Positions 8,384 to 16,829 of a DNA stretch of 61,403 bases are shown here, in pieces. The stretch comes from DATNNN01 sp035601815 (GTDB lineage Bacteria > Pseudomonadota > Alphaproteobacteria > Rhizobiales > Xanthobacteraceae): NCBI GenBank assembly GCA_035601815.1, contig DATNNN010000160.1, positions 1 through 61,403 of the forward strand. The letters are read 5' to 3'. The position numbers and the translations under genes are program-made. The stretch's first letter is position 1. The number at the start of each line of letters is the position of its first letter. Below the pieces are notes generated by a model, which worked only from the letters and a program-made list of their open reading frames with translations, made no database searches and was not told where the DNA came from.

Positions 8384-9109
8384 TCAACGCGCGGCCGAGC
8401 CAGGATCGGACGCTACGGGTTCGAGCGCCGGCGGGCAGTCGAACAGTTTCACCCCCGGTCGGCGCAGCACGATCACCAGCAGAGCGCCCGCCAGCACGCC
8501 ACCGATATGCGCCGACCACGAGATGTCGCCTTGTGGGTCGGCCACGATGTTGACGACCTGCATCACCACCCAGAAACCAAGCGCCCAGTAAGCGGAAATC
8601 CTCACCGGCAGGCGGGCGAACAACAACACCCAGACTTTCTGGCAAGGGCGCAGCATCAGGTAGGCGGCGATGATGCCGGCCACCGCGCCGGAGGCGCCGA
8701 TCAACGGCACGTGCGAGGCGGGTCCGGAAACATAATGCCCGAGGCCGCCGGCGACGCCGCACAGAAGATAGAAGCCGAGAAAGCGCAGGTGACCCAGCGC
8801 AAGCTCAATATCGTCGCCGAACACCCAGAGAAAGAGCATGTTGCCGATGAGGTGCACGAAGTTGGCGTGCAGGAACATGTAGGTCACAAGCGTAACCACC
8901 CACGGCAGCGTTTGTGCGGCCACCTCCGCGTCGGGAGCGGACGGGCTCGGTGTGAAGGCGAGCATGCTGGCGAAGACGCCGATCGGGCTCGAGGCCGCCG
9001 CCGCGTAGGTGAGCGCGAAGATCGTGACGTTCATCGCGATCAGCGCCCAGGTCACGTAGGGCGGCGCGCGGAACTTGAACGGATTCTCGTCGTAGAGTGG
9101 AATGACCAT
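8384..9109 (-). CDS. Rhomboid-family intramembrane protease
   Basis: A 241-residue protein with six or seven predicted membrane helices. The catalytic serine lies in the GASGAVAG motif near residue 139 and the catalytic histidine in SAHIGGVLAG near residue 197; the loop L1 region with HANFVHLIGNMLFLWVFGD carries the conserved HxxxN motif. Rhomboids cut transmembrane substrates within the bilayer; the substrate is unknown. It starts six bases after the stop of the cobalamin adenosyltransferase gene, so the two are probably co-transcribed. Confidence 0.9.
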   Translation of the reverse strand: MVIPLYDENPFKFRAPPYVTWALIAMNVTIFALTYAAAASSPIGVFASMLAFTPSPSAPDAEVAAQTLPWVVTLVTYMFLHANFVHLIGNMLFLWVFGDDIELALGHLRFLGFYLLCGVAGGLGHYVSGPASHVPLIGASGAVAGIIAAYLMLRPCQKVWVLLFARLPVRISAYWALGFWVVMQVVNIVADPQGDISWSAHIGGVLAGALLVIVLRRPGVKLFDCPPALEPVASDPGSAAR

Positions 9110-9115
9110 GGGTGC

Positions 9116-9688
9116 TCAGCGGTTCGCGCCGGGAACCCAGGTGACGTCCTTGGCGCCGCGGTCGTTGACGTAGCGCGCGGCCACGAACAGAAGGTCGGAC
9201 AGCCGGTTGAGATAGCGGATCAGCGGCGCGCCGATGTTCTCGCTCTCGCTCGACGCGAGCTCCACCACCAGGCGCTCGGCGCGGCGACAGATGGTGCGGG
9301 CGAGATGCAGATGCGCCGCCGCCGGCGTGCCGCCGGGTAGCACGAACGATTCGAGCGGCTTGAGCGCGGCGTTGAGCTTGTCGATGTCCGCTTCCAGACG
9401 CTCGACCTGACCGTCGGTCACGCGCAGCCGTTCGCGCTTGCCGTCCGCTTGCGGCACGGCGAGATCGGCGCCGAGGTCGAAGAGATCGTTCTGCACGCGT
9501 GCGAGAATGGCATCGACCTCGGGCTCGGCGGAGAGATGCAAGCGGGCGATGCCGAGAGCCGCGTTGGTCTCGTCGGTCGTGCCGTAGGCGGCGACGCGCA
9601 GGTCGTATTTCGGCCGGCGTGCGCCGGAGCCGAGCGCGGTGGTGCCGTCGTCGCCGGTGCGGGTATAGATGCGGTTGAGGACGACCAT
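9116..9688 (-). CDS. pduO: PduO-type cob(I)alamin adenosyltransferase
   Basis: Transfers the adenosyl group of ATP to cob(I)alamin, making adenosylcobalamin for B12-dependent mutases. The 190 residues carry the PduO hallmarks: N-terminal RIYTRTGDDGTTALGSGAR (ATP loop), YGTTDETNAALG, and the C-terminal LPGGTPAAAHLHLARTICRRAER. It sits downstream of the probable methylsuccinyl-CoA dehydrogenase gene, which fits supply of cofactor to the ethylmalonyl-CoA and methylmalonyl-CoA mutases; those mutases are not in the window. Confidence 0.93.
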   Translation of the reverse strand: MVVLNRIYTRTGDDGTTALGSGARRPKYDLRVAAYGTTDETNAALGIARLHLSAEPEVDAILARVQNDLFDLGADLAVPQADGKRERLRVTDGQVERLEADIDKLNAALKPLESFVLPGGTPAAAHLHLARTICRRAERLVVELASSESENIGAPLIRYLNRLSDLLFVAARYVNDRGAKDVTWVPGANR

Positions 9689-9698
9689 GGCGCGCGCT

Positions 9699-9908
9699 TC
9701 AGCGTCCGAGCGCCCAGATGGTGAACATGACGATGACGATGGCGGCGAACTGCAGGAGCACGCGCAGGCGCATGAGCTTCTGCGAGGTGTTGGGCGAGCC
9801 GCCGCGCTTCATGTTGACGAGCCCGAGCACGAGCACCAGCGCAACGGCGCCGAGCGCGATCGGGAGGAAGAATTGCTGAAGAGTGGAGCCCATGGCTTGG
9901 TTTAGCAC
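9699..9908 (-). CDS. HIG1-domain twin-transmembrane protein
   Basis: A tiny inner-membrane protein with two hydrophobic helices separated by NMKRGGSPNTSQKLMRLRVLLQ. The QKLMRLRVLLQ stretch matches the HIG1 motif QxxMRxRVxxQ. Bacterial HIG1 proteins have been linked to respiratory complexes, but no specific role is shown here. The start is uncertain: GTG at 9908 gives 69 residues, ATG at 9893 gives MGSTLQQFFLP and 64 residues. Neither has a strong ribosome-binding site. Confidence 0.8.
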   Translation of the reverse strand: MLNQAMGSTLQQFFLPIALGAVALVLVLGLVNMKRGGSPNTSQKLMRLRVLLQFAAIVIVMFTIWALGR

Positions 9909-9932
9909 GCTCGCCTTAGTGAGCCTACCCGC

Positions 9933-11609
9933 TCAGTTGCTGCCGTCCAGCAGCCGCCGCGCGATGACCTGCGCCTGGATTTCCGCGGCGCCCTCGAAGA
10001 TCGACAGGATGCGCGCGTCGGCGAGGAGGCGCGATACCGGATATTCCAGCGCGAAGCCGTTGCCGCCATGAACCTGCACCGCGTTGTCGGCGGCGGTCCA
10101 CGCGGCGCGGGCGGCGTAGAGCTTGGCCATGCCCGCCTCGAGGTCGCAGCGGCGGCCGGAATCCTTCTCGCGCGCGGCGTGATAGGTGAGCTGGCGCGCG
10201 ACCAGAATCTCCACCGCCATCATGGCGATCTTGTCGGCGACGCGCGGGAACGAGAAAATCGCCTTGCCGAACTGCTGGCGCTCGCGCGCGTAGCGCAGCG
10301 CCGCGTCCATCGCCGCTTGCGCCACGCCGATCGAGCGCGCCGCCGTCTGAATGCGCGCCGACTCGAAGGTCTGCATCAGCTGCTTGAAGCCTTCGCCTTC
10401 CATTTCGCCGAGAAGATTTTCGGCGGGCACCGCGAAGCCGTCGAAGGCGATCTCGAATTCCTTCATGCCGCGATAGCCGAGTACGTGAATCTCGCCGCCG
10501 GACATACCCGGCGCGGGAAACGGGTCGGCGTCGCCGCCGCGCGGCTTCTCGGCGATCAGCATGGAGAGACCCTGGTAGCCGGGCTTGGCCGGATCCGTGC
10601 GCACGAGCAGCGTCATCAGGTCGGCGCGGGCGGCGTGGGTGATCCAGGTCTTGTTGCCGTAGACCCGGTAGACGCCGCCGTCGCGCACGGCGCGGGTCTT
10701 CAGCGCGGCAAGGTCGGAGCCGGTGTCGGGCTCGGTGAACACCGCCGTCGGCAGGATCGCGCCCGCGGCGATGCCGGGCAGCCACTTTTTCTTCTGCGCG
10801 TCGGTGCCGCCGGAGAGGATGAGTTCCGCCGCGATCTCGGCGCGGGTGCCGAGGGAGCCCACGCCGATCCAGCCGCGCGACAATTCCTCCGACACGACGC
10901 AGGTCGATTCCTTGCCGAGGCCGAGGCCGCCGTAGGCTTCGGGAACGGTGAGGCCGAACACGCCGAGCTCGGCCATGCGCGCTATCGTTTCGAGCGGCAC
11001 ATAGGCATTGTCGAGATGCCAGCGCTGGGCGTACGGCGCCACTTCCTTCTCGGCGAAACGGCGCATCTCGTCGCGCATGGCGGCGAGCGTCGGGTCGTCG
11101 CCGGCATCACCGATGGTGGCGGCGCCTTCGCTTTCGGCGATGCGCGCGGCGAGCGCCGCGCGCGCCTCGGTCGAAGTGCCGGCGGCGATCAGCGCCTCAG
11201 CCGCGGGCGTGCGCCGGGCGGCGATGCGCTCGTCGGCTAGCCCGAGGTCGGCGAGGCGGGCGATCTCGCCCTGGCTCATGGCGATGCCGCCGAACATCTG
11301 CGCCAGCAGTTCCCCAAGGCCGACGGTAACGAGCGACCGTTCGATGTCGCCGAGCCTGCCCGACTCTTTCATGCGCCCGGCGTAAGCGGCGAGCTGGCGA
11401 ACCGCCTCGGCATAGGTGGCGAGCCAGGCGAGCCCATGCGCGGCGCGTTGCTCGCGCTCCAATGTCGGCGCCAGGAGCGCGCCGTCGGGGGCAATGCGCG
11501 CGCGCAGCGCGAGGGTGGCATCGGCGACAAGCGCCGCGGCGCTCACCGCCGCCTTGGCCGCGAGATCGGTGAGGGCGAAGCCGCCGGGCTTGGCTGCGGC
11601 ACGGGACAT
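9933..11609 (-). CDS. mcd: Acyl-CoA dehydrogenase with N-terminal extension, probable (2S)-methylsuccinyl-CoA dehydrogenase
   Basis: 558 residues, about 170 longer than ordinary acyl-CoA dehydrogenases because of an N-terminal helical domain (residues 1-150) containing EQRAAHGLAWLATYAEAVRQ and MFGGIAMSQGE. That extension is what I know from methylsuccinyl-CoA dehydrogenase of the ethylmalonyl-CoA pathway, which converts methylsuccinyl-CoA to mesaconyl-CoA. The catalytic glutamate is in IFEGAAEIQ near the C-terminus and the FAD/substrate motif TEPDTGSDL is intact. Nearby etfAB (electron acceptor) and pduO (B12 for ethylmalonyl-CoA mutase) support the call. A generic long acyl-CoA dehydrogenase is the alternative. 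Confidence 0.78.
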   Translation of the reverse strand: MSRAAAKPGGFALTDLAAKAAVSAAALVADATLALRARIAPDGALLAPTLEREQRAAHGLAWLATYAEAVRQLAAYAGRMKESGRLGDIERSLVTVGLGELLAQMFGGIAMSQGEIARLADLGLADERIAARRTPAAEALIAAGTSTEARAALAARIAESEGAATIGDAGDDPTLAAMRDEMRRFAEKEVAPYAQRWHLDNAYVPLETIARMAELGVFGLTVPEAYGGLGLGKESTCVVSEELSRGWIGVGSLGTRAEIAAELILSGGTDAQKKKWLPGIAAGAILPTAVFTEPDTGSDLAALKTRAVRDGGVYRVYGNKTWITHAARADLMTLLVRTDPAKPGYQGLSMLIAEKPRGGDADPFPAPGMSGGEIHVLGYRGMKEFEIAFDGFAVPAENLLGEMEGEGFKQLMQTFESARIQTAARSIGVAQAAMDAALRYARERQQFGKAIFSFPRVADKIAMMAVEILVARQLTYHAAREKDSGRRCDLEAGMAKLYAARAAWTAADNAVQVHGGNGFALEYPVSRLLADARILSIFEGAAEIQAQVIARRLLDGSN

Positions 11610-11783
11610 GGCTTCCTCGCGTCCTTGCCTATCGAACGGGGTGGCGGTGCAGCAAGGCGCTTAGCACCTTCCCGGCGGACCATCCACGTCTTGTTAACCA
11701 AACCGGCGCATCTCTCGCGCTGGAGCGCGCGGTTCGGGGGAGCCGCGGGCGTCCGCGCGTGACCGCGCTCGGGGGGAGGGCGT

Positions 11784-13790
11784 ATGTCCCAAGTCCAATC
11801 GGGTTCGCTGCTGGAGCGCCTGGCCTCGCGCCTTTCCGTCCGCACGCGCATCGCGCTGATCGCGCTCGCGCCGGTCTGCGGGTTTCTCATCATTGGCGCC
11901 GCCTATGTCTCCGGCGAGAGCGAGGTCGCCGCCGCGTTCGACAGCGTCCGGCAGTCGGCGGCCTTGTCGGCGGCGAGCCGCGACTTCAAGAGCGCGCTCG
12001 CCGAGATGCGGGTCAACGCCAAGGACTACGCCGGCCAGCCGCGCCTCGACTACATGAAGGCGTTCGAGGAGGCGCTCGCGCTCGCCCACGACAAGATCGC
12101 CGGCATCGCCACGCTGAACGGCGTGCAGCGCGACGAGGTCGAGCAGATCACGATGGCGCTCGACAAGCTGAAGACCGATTTTGCCGATCTGGTCAAAGCG
12201 CAGGAGCTGCTCGGCGTCCAGGAATCCGACGGCATTCGCGGCATGTTGCGCGACGCCGCCGCCGGCATCGAGAAGATCATTCGCGAGGATACGTCGTCGA
12301 TGAACGAGCTCGACGCCTATAAGCTGCTCGCCGCGCTGCTGCTCATGCGCAACTTTGAGGTCGAGTACGTCGTCACGCGCGACCAAGGATCGAGCAACAA
12401 GTTTTACGGAGCGTTCGCGACGTTCGAGCGGACTCTGGACGGTGCGGCTGGTTCCGTAGGACTCAAGAACAGCATCGGTGTGGCGGCTAAGAGCTATGCC
12501 GAGACGTTCCGTCACTGGGTGACGGATGCCGGACGCGTGCAAAGCGACCTCGACCTGATCGCGACCAGCACCCGCAAGCTGCATCCGGCCGCCGACGGCA
12601 TCATCGAAGCCGCGCGCGAGCGCGAGAGCGCCGCGACCGAGGCGCTGATGTGGTCCCAGTCGTGGACGCGCAGCGTCATCGCCACGGTGAGCATGCTGCT
12701 CGTCACCTTCGGCTTCGCGCTGAGCTGGTTCATCGGCATCAGCATCAGCCGTCCGCTCACCGGGCTTGCGGCCGTCATGCGCCGCCTCGCCGGCGGCGAT
12801 GTGACCACGCAAATTCCCGCGGTCGACGCGCGCGACGAGATCGGGGCCATGGCGCGCTCCGTGGTGGTGTTCCGCGACAACGCGCGGGAACGCGACCGGC
12901 TTCAGGCCGAGCAATCGCACGCCGCCGGTGAGCGCGAGCATCATTCGCAGAAGGTCGACGTTCTGATCCGCGGCTTTGCCGAGGCGGCCGACCAGGCGCT
13001 CAGCAAGGTGCGCGCCGCCGCCGGCCGGCTCGCCGAGGCTGCCGAGGGCCTCGGCGCCACCGCGGGCCAGGTCGGCACCGAGGCCGAACGGGCCGGGCGC
13101 GCCGCGGGTGCCGCGTCCTCGAACGTGGCGCACGCCGCCGCCGCCGCCGAGCAGCTTTCGAGCTCGGTCGCCGAGGTCGCGCGGCAAACCGCGACCTCCA
13201 CCGATGTCGCGACGCGTGCCGTGGCGGAAGCGCGGCGTTCGGTCGGCATCATGGAGGCTTTGGGCGAAGCCGCCAGCCGCATCGGCGAAGTGGTGGGGCT
13301 GATCCAATCGATCGCCGCTCAGACCAATCTCTTGGCGCTCAACGCCACCATCGAGGCGGCGCGCGCCGGCGAAGCCGGCCGCGGCTTCGCCGTGGTGGCG
13401 CAGGAGGTGAAGTCGCTCGCCGCGCAGACGGCGCGGGCCACCGAGGATATCGGCAAGCAGATTGCGTCGATCCAGGAGGCGTCCGGCGGCGCCGCCGGGG
13501 CCATCGATACGGTAAGCTCGGTCATCGAGGAGATGTCGGCGATCGCCGCGTCGATCGCGTCCGCCATCGAGGAGCAGAACGCCGCGGTGGTGTCGATCGC
13601 GAGCAACGTGGCGCAGGCGTCGGACGACGCCAAAGCCGGCGCCAGCGCCATGCGCTCGGTGGAGGGGGCTGCGGTCGGCTCGCGGGCGACGGCGAGCGAC
13701 GTGGCCGGCCTTGCCGCCGCCCTGGGCGGCGAGGCGGAGCGGCTCGATGCCGCCATCCGCCACTTCCTCGAAGGGGTGCGGGCGGCGTAA
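11784..13790 (+). CDS. Methyl-accepting chemotaxis protein
   Basis: A 668-residue transmembrane chemoreceptor. TM1 is about residues 19-42; an all-helical periplasmic sensor of about 250 residues follows, resembling the helical bimodular (HBM) type; TM2 is about 293-315; the HAMP domain is about 318-370 (ISRPLTGLAAVMRRLAGGD). The cytoplasmic signalling domain has its tip at IAAQTNLLALNATIEAARAG near residues 509-528. The ligand is unknown. No other chemotaxis genes are nearby, so it signals to a cluster elsewhere. The 174 bases upstream contain no gene. Confidence 0.95.
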   Translation: MSQVQSGSLLERLASRLSVRTRIALIALAPVCGFLIIGAAYVSGESEVAAAFDSVRQSAALSAASRDFKSALAEMRVNAKDYAGQPRLDYMKAFEEALALAHDKIAGIATLNGVQRDEVEQITMALDKLKTDFADLVKAQELLGVQESDGIRGMLRDAAAGIEKIIREDTSSMNELDAYKLLAALLLMRNFEVEYVVTRDQGSSNKFYGAFATFERTLDGAAGSVGLKNSIGVAAKSYAETFRHWVTDAGRVQSDLDLIATSTRKLHPAADGIIEAARERESAATEALMWSQSWTRSVIATVSMLLVTFGFALSWFIGISISRPLTGLAAVMRRLAGGDVTTQIPAVDARDEIGAMARSVVVFRDNARERDRLQAEQSHAAGEREHHSQKVDVLIRGFAEAADQALSKVRAAAGRLAEAAEGLGATAGQVGTEAERAGRAAGAASSNVAHAAAAAEQLSSSVAEVARQTATSTDVATRAVAEARRSVGIMEALGEAASRIGEVVGLIQSIAAQTNLLALNATIEAARAGEAGRGFAVVAQEVKSLAAQTARATEDIGKQIASIQEASGGAAGAIDTVSSVIEEMSAIAASIASAIEEQNAAVVSIASNVAQASDDAKAGASAMRSVEGAAVGSRATASDVAGLAAALGGEAERLDAAIRHFLEGVRAA

Positions 13791-13859
13791 GACACGTCCG
13801 GGACCCTTGCCCGCCGGGCGCGCAGCGGTCAGAAATCGCGAGTCAACCGGGGACGGCCC

Positions 13860-14702
13860 GTGCGCAAAGCCTACCGCATCGCCAACGACGCGTTCGAGCG
13901 ACTGAACGAGGACGACGGCTGGGCGATCGCCAGCCACATCGCGCTGTCCGCGCTCATGTCGATGTTTCCGTTCCTGATCTTCGTCACGGCGCTCGCCGCC
14001 GTGTTCGGCACCAAGGAGCTGGTCGACCAGACGGTGCTGCTCCTGCTCGAGACGTGGCCGCGCGAGGTGGCGGCTCCGATCGCGAGCGAGATCCACGACG
14101 TGCTGACCAACTTGCGCACCGATGCGCTTACCTTCGGCATCCTGCTCGCCCTCTACTTCTCCTCGAGCGGCATCGAGAGCCTGCGCATCGGCCTCAACCG
14201 TGCCTACGGCATGAATGAGCCGCGGTCGTGGTGGCTGCTGCGGCTGGAATCGATCGGCTATGTGCTGATCGCGGCCCTTGCGCTGCTCGCGCTCGCCTTT
14301 CTCGTCGTGCTCGGGCCGCTGATCTGGGTGACGGTGACGCGCTACGTACGCTGGCTCGAGCCGCTGACGTGGCTCGTCACCGTCGCGCGCTACTCGACCG
14401 CCTCGGTGGTGATCATCATCGCGCTCGTGGTCGTGCACAAATGGCTGCCGGCAGGCCGGCGCACGATGGCGCAGATCGCCCCGGGCATCCTGGTCACGCT
14501 CGCGCTATGGCTCGCCGCCGGGGCGGCGTTCGGTTTCTATCTCGCCGAGTTCGCCTACACCTACGTCACCTATTATGCCGGGCTCGCATCGGGCATGATC
14601 GCGCTCGTGTTTCTCTACCTGACGTCGCTGATCTTCATCTATGGCGGCGAACTGAACGCGGCGATCCAGCGCGCGCGCCTAAGCCGACACGCGCGCGCCT
14701 GA
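13860..14702 (+). CDS. YihY/BrkB-family membrane protein
   Basis: A 280-residue inner-membrane protein starting at GTG, with six predicted helices. The YihY motif is visible near the N-terminus (NDDGWAIASHIALSALMSMFPF) and in the C-terminal helices (TYYAGLASGMIALVFLYLTSLIFIYGGELNA). The family was once called ribonuclease BN by mistake; its function is unsettled, possibly transport or envelope maintenance. It begins 69 bases after the chemoreceptor stop. Confidence 0.9.
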   Translation: MRKAYRIANDAFERLNEDDGWAIASHIALSALMSMFPFLIFVTALAAVFGTKELVDQTVLLLLETWPREVAAPIASEIHDVLTNLRTDALTFGILLALYFSSSGIESLRIGLNRAYGMNEPRSWWLLRLESIGYVLIAALALLALAFLVVLGPLIWVTVTRYVRWLEPLTWLVTVARYSTASVVIIIALVVVHKWLPAGRRTMAQIAPGILVTLALWLAAGAAFGFYLAEFAYTYVTYYAGLASGMIALVFLYLTSLIFIYGGELNAAIQRARLSRHARA

Positions 14703-14853
14703 GCCGACGCGGCGTACCGCATCGCAACATCGATCGGCGGCGCCCCGGTACCGCAGCGTTTAGCCGGTGGATCAGCCTCTATTTCAGTCGGCAGCGTCCC
14801 GCCCATGGGCTATGATTCGCGCGAGGACGTGTCCAACCAAGGGGAGAGACGCA

Positions 14854-15108
14854 ATGACGCTCGAAAGTCTGATCATCCTGCTCGTCGTCGGTGCAATCGC
14901 GGGCTGGCTCGCCGGAATTATCGTCAAGGGTTACGGGTTCGGCCTCATCGGCAACATCGTGGTCGGCATCGTCGGCGCCGTGGTCGCCGGCTGGCTCTTG
15001 CCAAAACTCGGCATCGTCATCGGCGGGGGCTACATCGCCTGGATCATCAACGCGGTGATCGGCGCGGTAATCCTGCTCGTGATCATTGGGCTCATCCGCC
15101 GCTCATAG
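14854..15108 (+). CDS. GlsB/YeaQ/YmgE-family small membrane protein
   Basis: 84 residues, three glycine-rich hydrophobic helices: IILLVVGAIAGWLAGIIVKG, then GLIGNIVVGIVGAVVAGWLL, then a last helix ending IGLIRRS. This is the transglycosylase-associated or GlsB-like stress protein family, often induced by general stress or stationary phase. I started it at the ATG at 14854 because a good ribosome-binding site (GGGGAGAG, 14841-14848) precedes it; a longer reading frame upstream lacks one. It is followed by a strong hairpin. Confidence 0.88.
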   Translation: MTLESLIILLVVGAIAGWLAGIIVKGYGFGLIGNIVVGIVGAVVAGWLLPKLGIVIGGGYIAWIINAVIGAVILLVIIGLIRRS

Positions 15109-15114
15109 CTTCGC

Positions 15115-15151
15115 GACGAAGGCGGCTGGCACGACGTCGGCCGCCTTCGTC
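15115..15151. terminator. Hairpin between convergent genes, probable terminator
   Basis: A 12-bp perfect stem, GACGAAGGCGGC (15115-15126) pairing with GCCGCCTTCGTC (15140-15151), loop of 13 bases. It lies seven bases after the GlsB-like gene stop and 18 bases before the gluQRS stop on the other strand. There is no strong T-run on either side, so it may act with Rho or as a two-way barrier. Confidence 0.6.
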
Positions 15152-15169
15152 CTGCTCCCCAATCCTGTT

Positions 15170-16018
15170 TCATAGGCCGACCGCGGCGCGCACGGCGCCG
15201 GCGCTCCAGCCCTGCGCGCGCAGGTCGCTGAGCGTCGTCGACGGGTCGCGCTTGGCGAGCCTGTTGCCGTCGCGATCAAGCACTAGCCGGTGGTGATGGT
15301 AGAGCGGCGCCGGCAGGCCGAGCAGCTCCTGCAGCAGCCGGTGCACCGATGTGGCTTCATAGAGGTCGCGTCCGCGCACCACGTGGGTGACGCCTTGCAG
15401 CGCGTCGTCGAGCACGACCGACAGGTGATAGCTTGTGGGGGTGTCCTTACGGCCGAGGATGACATCGCCCCAGGCCGCGGGATTGGCCGCGATCTCTCGC
15501 GAGGCGCCGTCGCCGGTTTCAACCCACGTAAGTGGGCCGTTTAGGCGGGCGAGCGCCGCTTGCACGTCGAGGCGCAGCGCATGGTCCTCGCTGGCACGGC
15601 GGCGAGCGCGCTCCTCCGGCGAACGGTCATGGGCGCTCCCCGGATAGAGCGGCACGCCGTCGGGATCGCGCGGCCAGGGTTCGCGGGCGGCGACGCGGCG
15701 GGTGATCTCGGCGCGGCTTTCGAATACCGGATAGACAAGGCCGCGCACTTCGAGCCGGTCGAGGGCGGCGCGGTATTCGGTGAGGTGCTCGGACTGGCGG
15801 CGCACCGGCGTTTCCCATTCGACGCCGAGCCAGGCGAGATCCTCGTAAATCGCCGCCTCGAACTCCGGCCGGCAGCGGGTGCGGTCGATGTCCTCGATGC
15901 GCAGAAGCAGGCGGCCGCCCGCGGCCTTAGCCAGGTCATGGTTCAGGAGCGCCGAGAGCGCGTGGCCCAGGTGGAGAAACCCATTGGGGCTCGGGGCGAA
16001 GCGGAACACAGGCGCCAT
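15170..16018 (-). CDS. gluQRS: Glutamyl-Q tRNA(Asp) synthetase
   Basis: A truncated GluRS paralogue that attaches glutamate to queuosine-34 of tRNA-Asp. 282 residues, lacking the anticodon-binding domain of true GluRS. The class I signature is FAPSPNGFLHLGHAL (H16-L-G-H19), followed by LLRIEDIDRTRCRPEF. The KMSKS-like loop is degenerate (NRLAKRDPSTT near residue 256), as usual for the family. The typical zinc-binding cysteines are not evident, as in many alphaproteobacterial members. It is divergent from the DNA glycosylase gene by 34 bases. Confidence 0.94.
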   Translation of the reverse strand: MAPVFRFAPSPNGFLHLGHALSALLNHDLAKAAGGRLLLRIEDIDRTRCRPEFEAAIYEDLAWLGVEWETPVRRQSEHLTEYRAALDRLEVRGLVYPVFESRAEITRRVAAREPWPRDPDGVPLYPGSAHDRSPEERARRRASEDHALRLDVQAALARLNGPLTWVETGDGASREIAANPAAWGDVILGRKDTPTSYHLSVVLDDALQGVTHVVRGRDLYEATSVHRLLQELLGLPAPLYHHHRLVLDRDGNRLAKRDPSTTLSDLRAQGWSAGAVRAAVGL

Positions 16019-16052
16019 GGCGGACTTCTACGGCATGCCGTGACCAGGGATA

Positions 16053-16829
16053 ATGGAAAAGATGTCTGCCCGCATCGATACCGAAGCCGATCTCGAGGCC
16101 GCGCTCGCACGGCTGATCGAGGCCGACCCGAGCCTGAAAGCGATTCTCGCCGTCGCCGGACCGCTGCCGCTGCGGCGCCGCGCCGGCGGGTTCCCCGGTC
16201 TTGCCTCCATCGTCTGCAGCCAGCAGCTTTCCACCGCGAGCGCGAGCGCGATCTGGGGGCGGCTGGAGAAGGCATTTTCCCCGTTCGACCACCACAACCT
16301 CCTGCGCGCGCGCACGCCGCAGCTTCAGCGCGCCGGCTTGTCGCGGGCGAAGATCAAGACCTTCCGCACCCTCGCCCGCGCGTTGCGCGACGGGCACCTC
16401 GACCTCGACGCCCTGGCGGAGCTGCCGGCGGACGCGGCGCACGCGGCGCTCGTGGCGCACAAAGGCATCGGGCCGTGGACGGCCGACATCTATCTCCTGT
16501 TCTGCGTCGGCCATGCCGACGCCTTCCCGGCCGGCGACCTCGCGCTGCAGGAGGCGGCGCGGCTCGCGTTGCAGAAAAAGAAGCGTCCTACCGCGAAGGT
16601 GCTCGAGCGCATGGCCGAACGCTGGCGGCCGTGGCGGGGCGTGGCGGCGCGGTTGTTGTGGACGTATTATCGCGCCGTCAAACGGCGCGGTCCCGTGCCG
16701 GTCCAGCCAGAAGAGAAAAGCGGAGGCGGAAATGGCCGCACTCGACGGCCCGCGACTGGAACCGCGCGCGGGCGGCCCCGCGCGCGAGCTCGTCGTCTTC
16801 CTGCACGGCTACGGCGCCGACGGAAATGA
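16053..16829 (+). CDS. DNA-3-methyladenine glycosylase (AlkA-like, HhH-GPD)
   Basis: Base-excision repair enzyme removing alkylated bases. 258 residues. The helix-hairpin-helix is at HKGIGPWTADIYLLF (about residues 137-151) and the catalytic aspartate is in AFPAGDLALQEAA. The N-terminal part has SIVCSQQLSTASASAIWGRL. The last 33 codons run 98 bases into the downstream esterase gene in another frame; this tail (rich in Arg, Gly and Pro) is not typical of the family, so the functional fold probably ends near YRAVKRRG. The start could be 16053 or 16062. Confidence 0.88.
   Translation: MEKMSARIDTEADLEAALARLIEADPSLKAILAVAGPLPLRRRAGGFPGLASIVCSQQLSTASASAIWGRLEKAFSPFDHHNLLRARTPQLQRAGLSRAKIKTFRTLARALRDGHLDLDALAELPADAAHAALVAHKGIGPWTADIYLLFCVGHADAFPAGDLALQEAARLALQKKKRPTAKVLERMAERWRPWRGVAARLLWTYYRAVKRRGPVPVQPEEKSGGGNGRTRRPATGTARGRPRARARRLPARLRRRRK

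Noticed and set aside
11694..14438. 914-residue open frame on the minus strand opposite the chemoreceptor and YihY genes
   Set aside because: Low-complexity Arg/His/Asp/Gly-rich product typical of the antisense of GC-rich genes; the opposite strand has two clear families.
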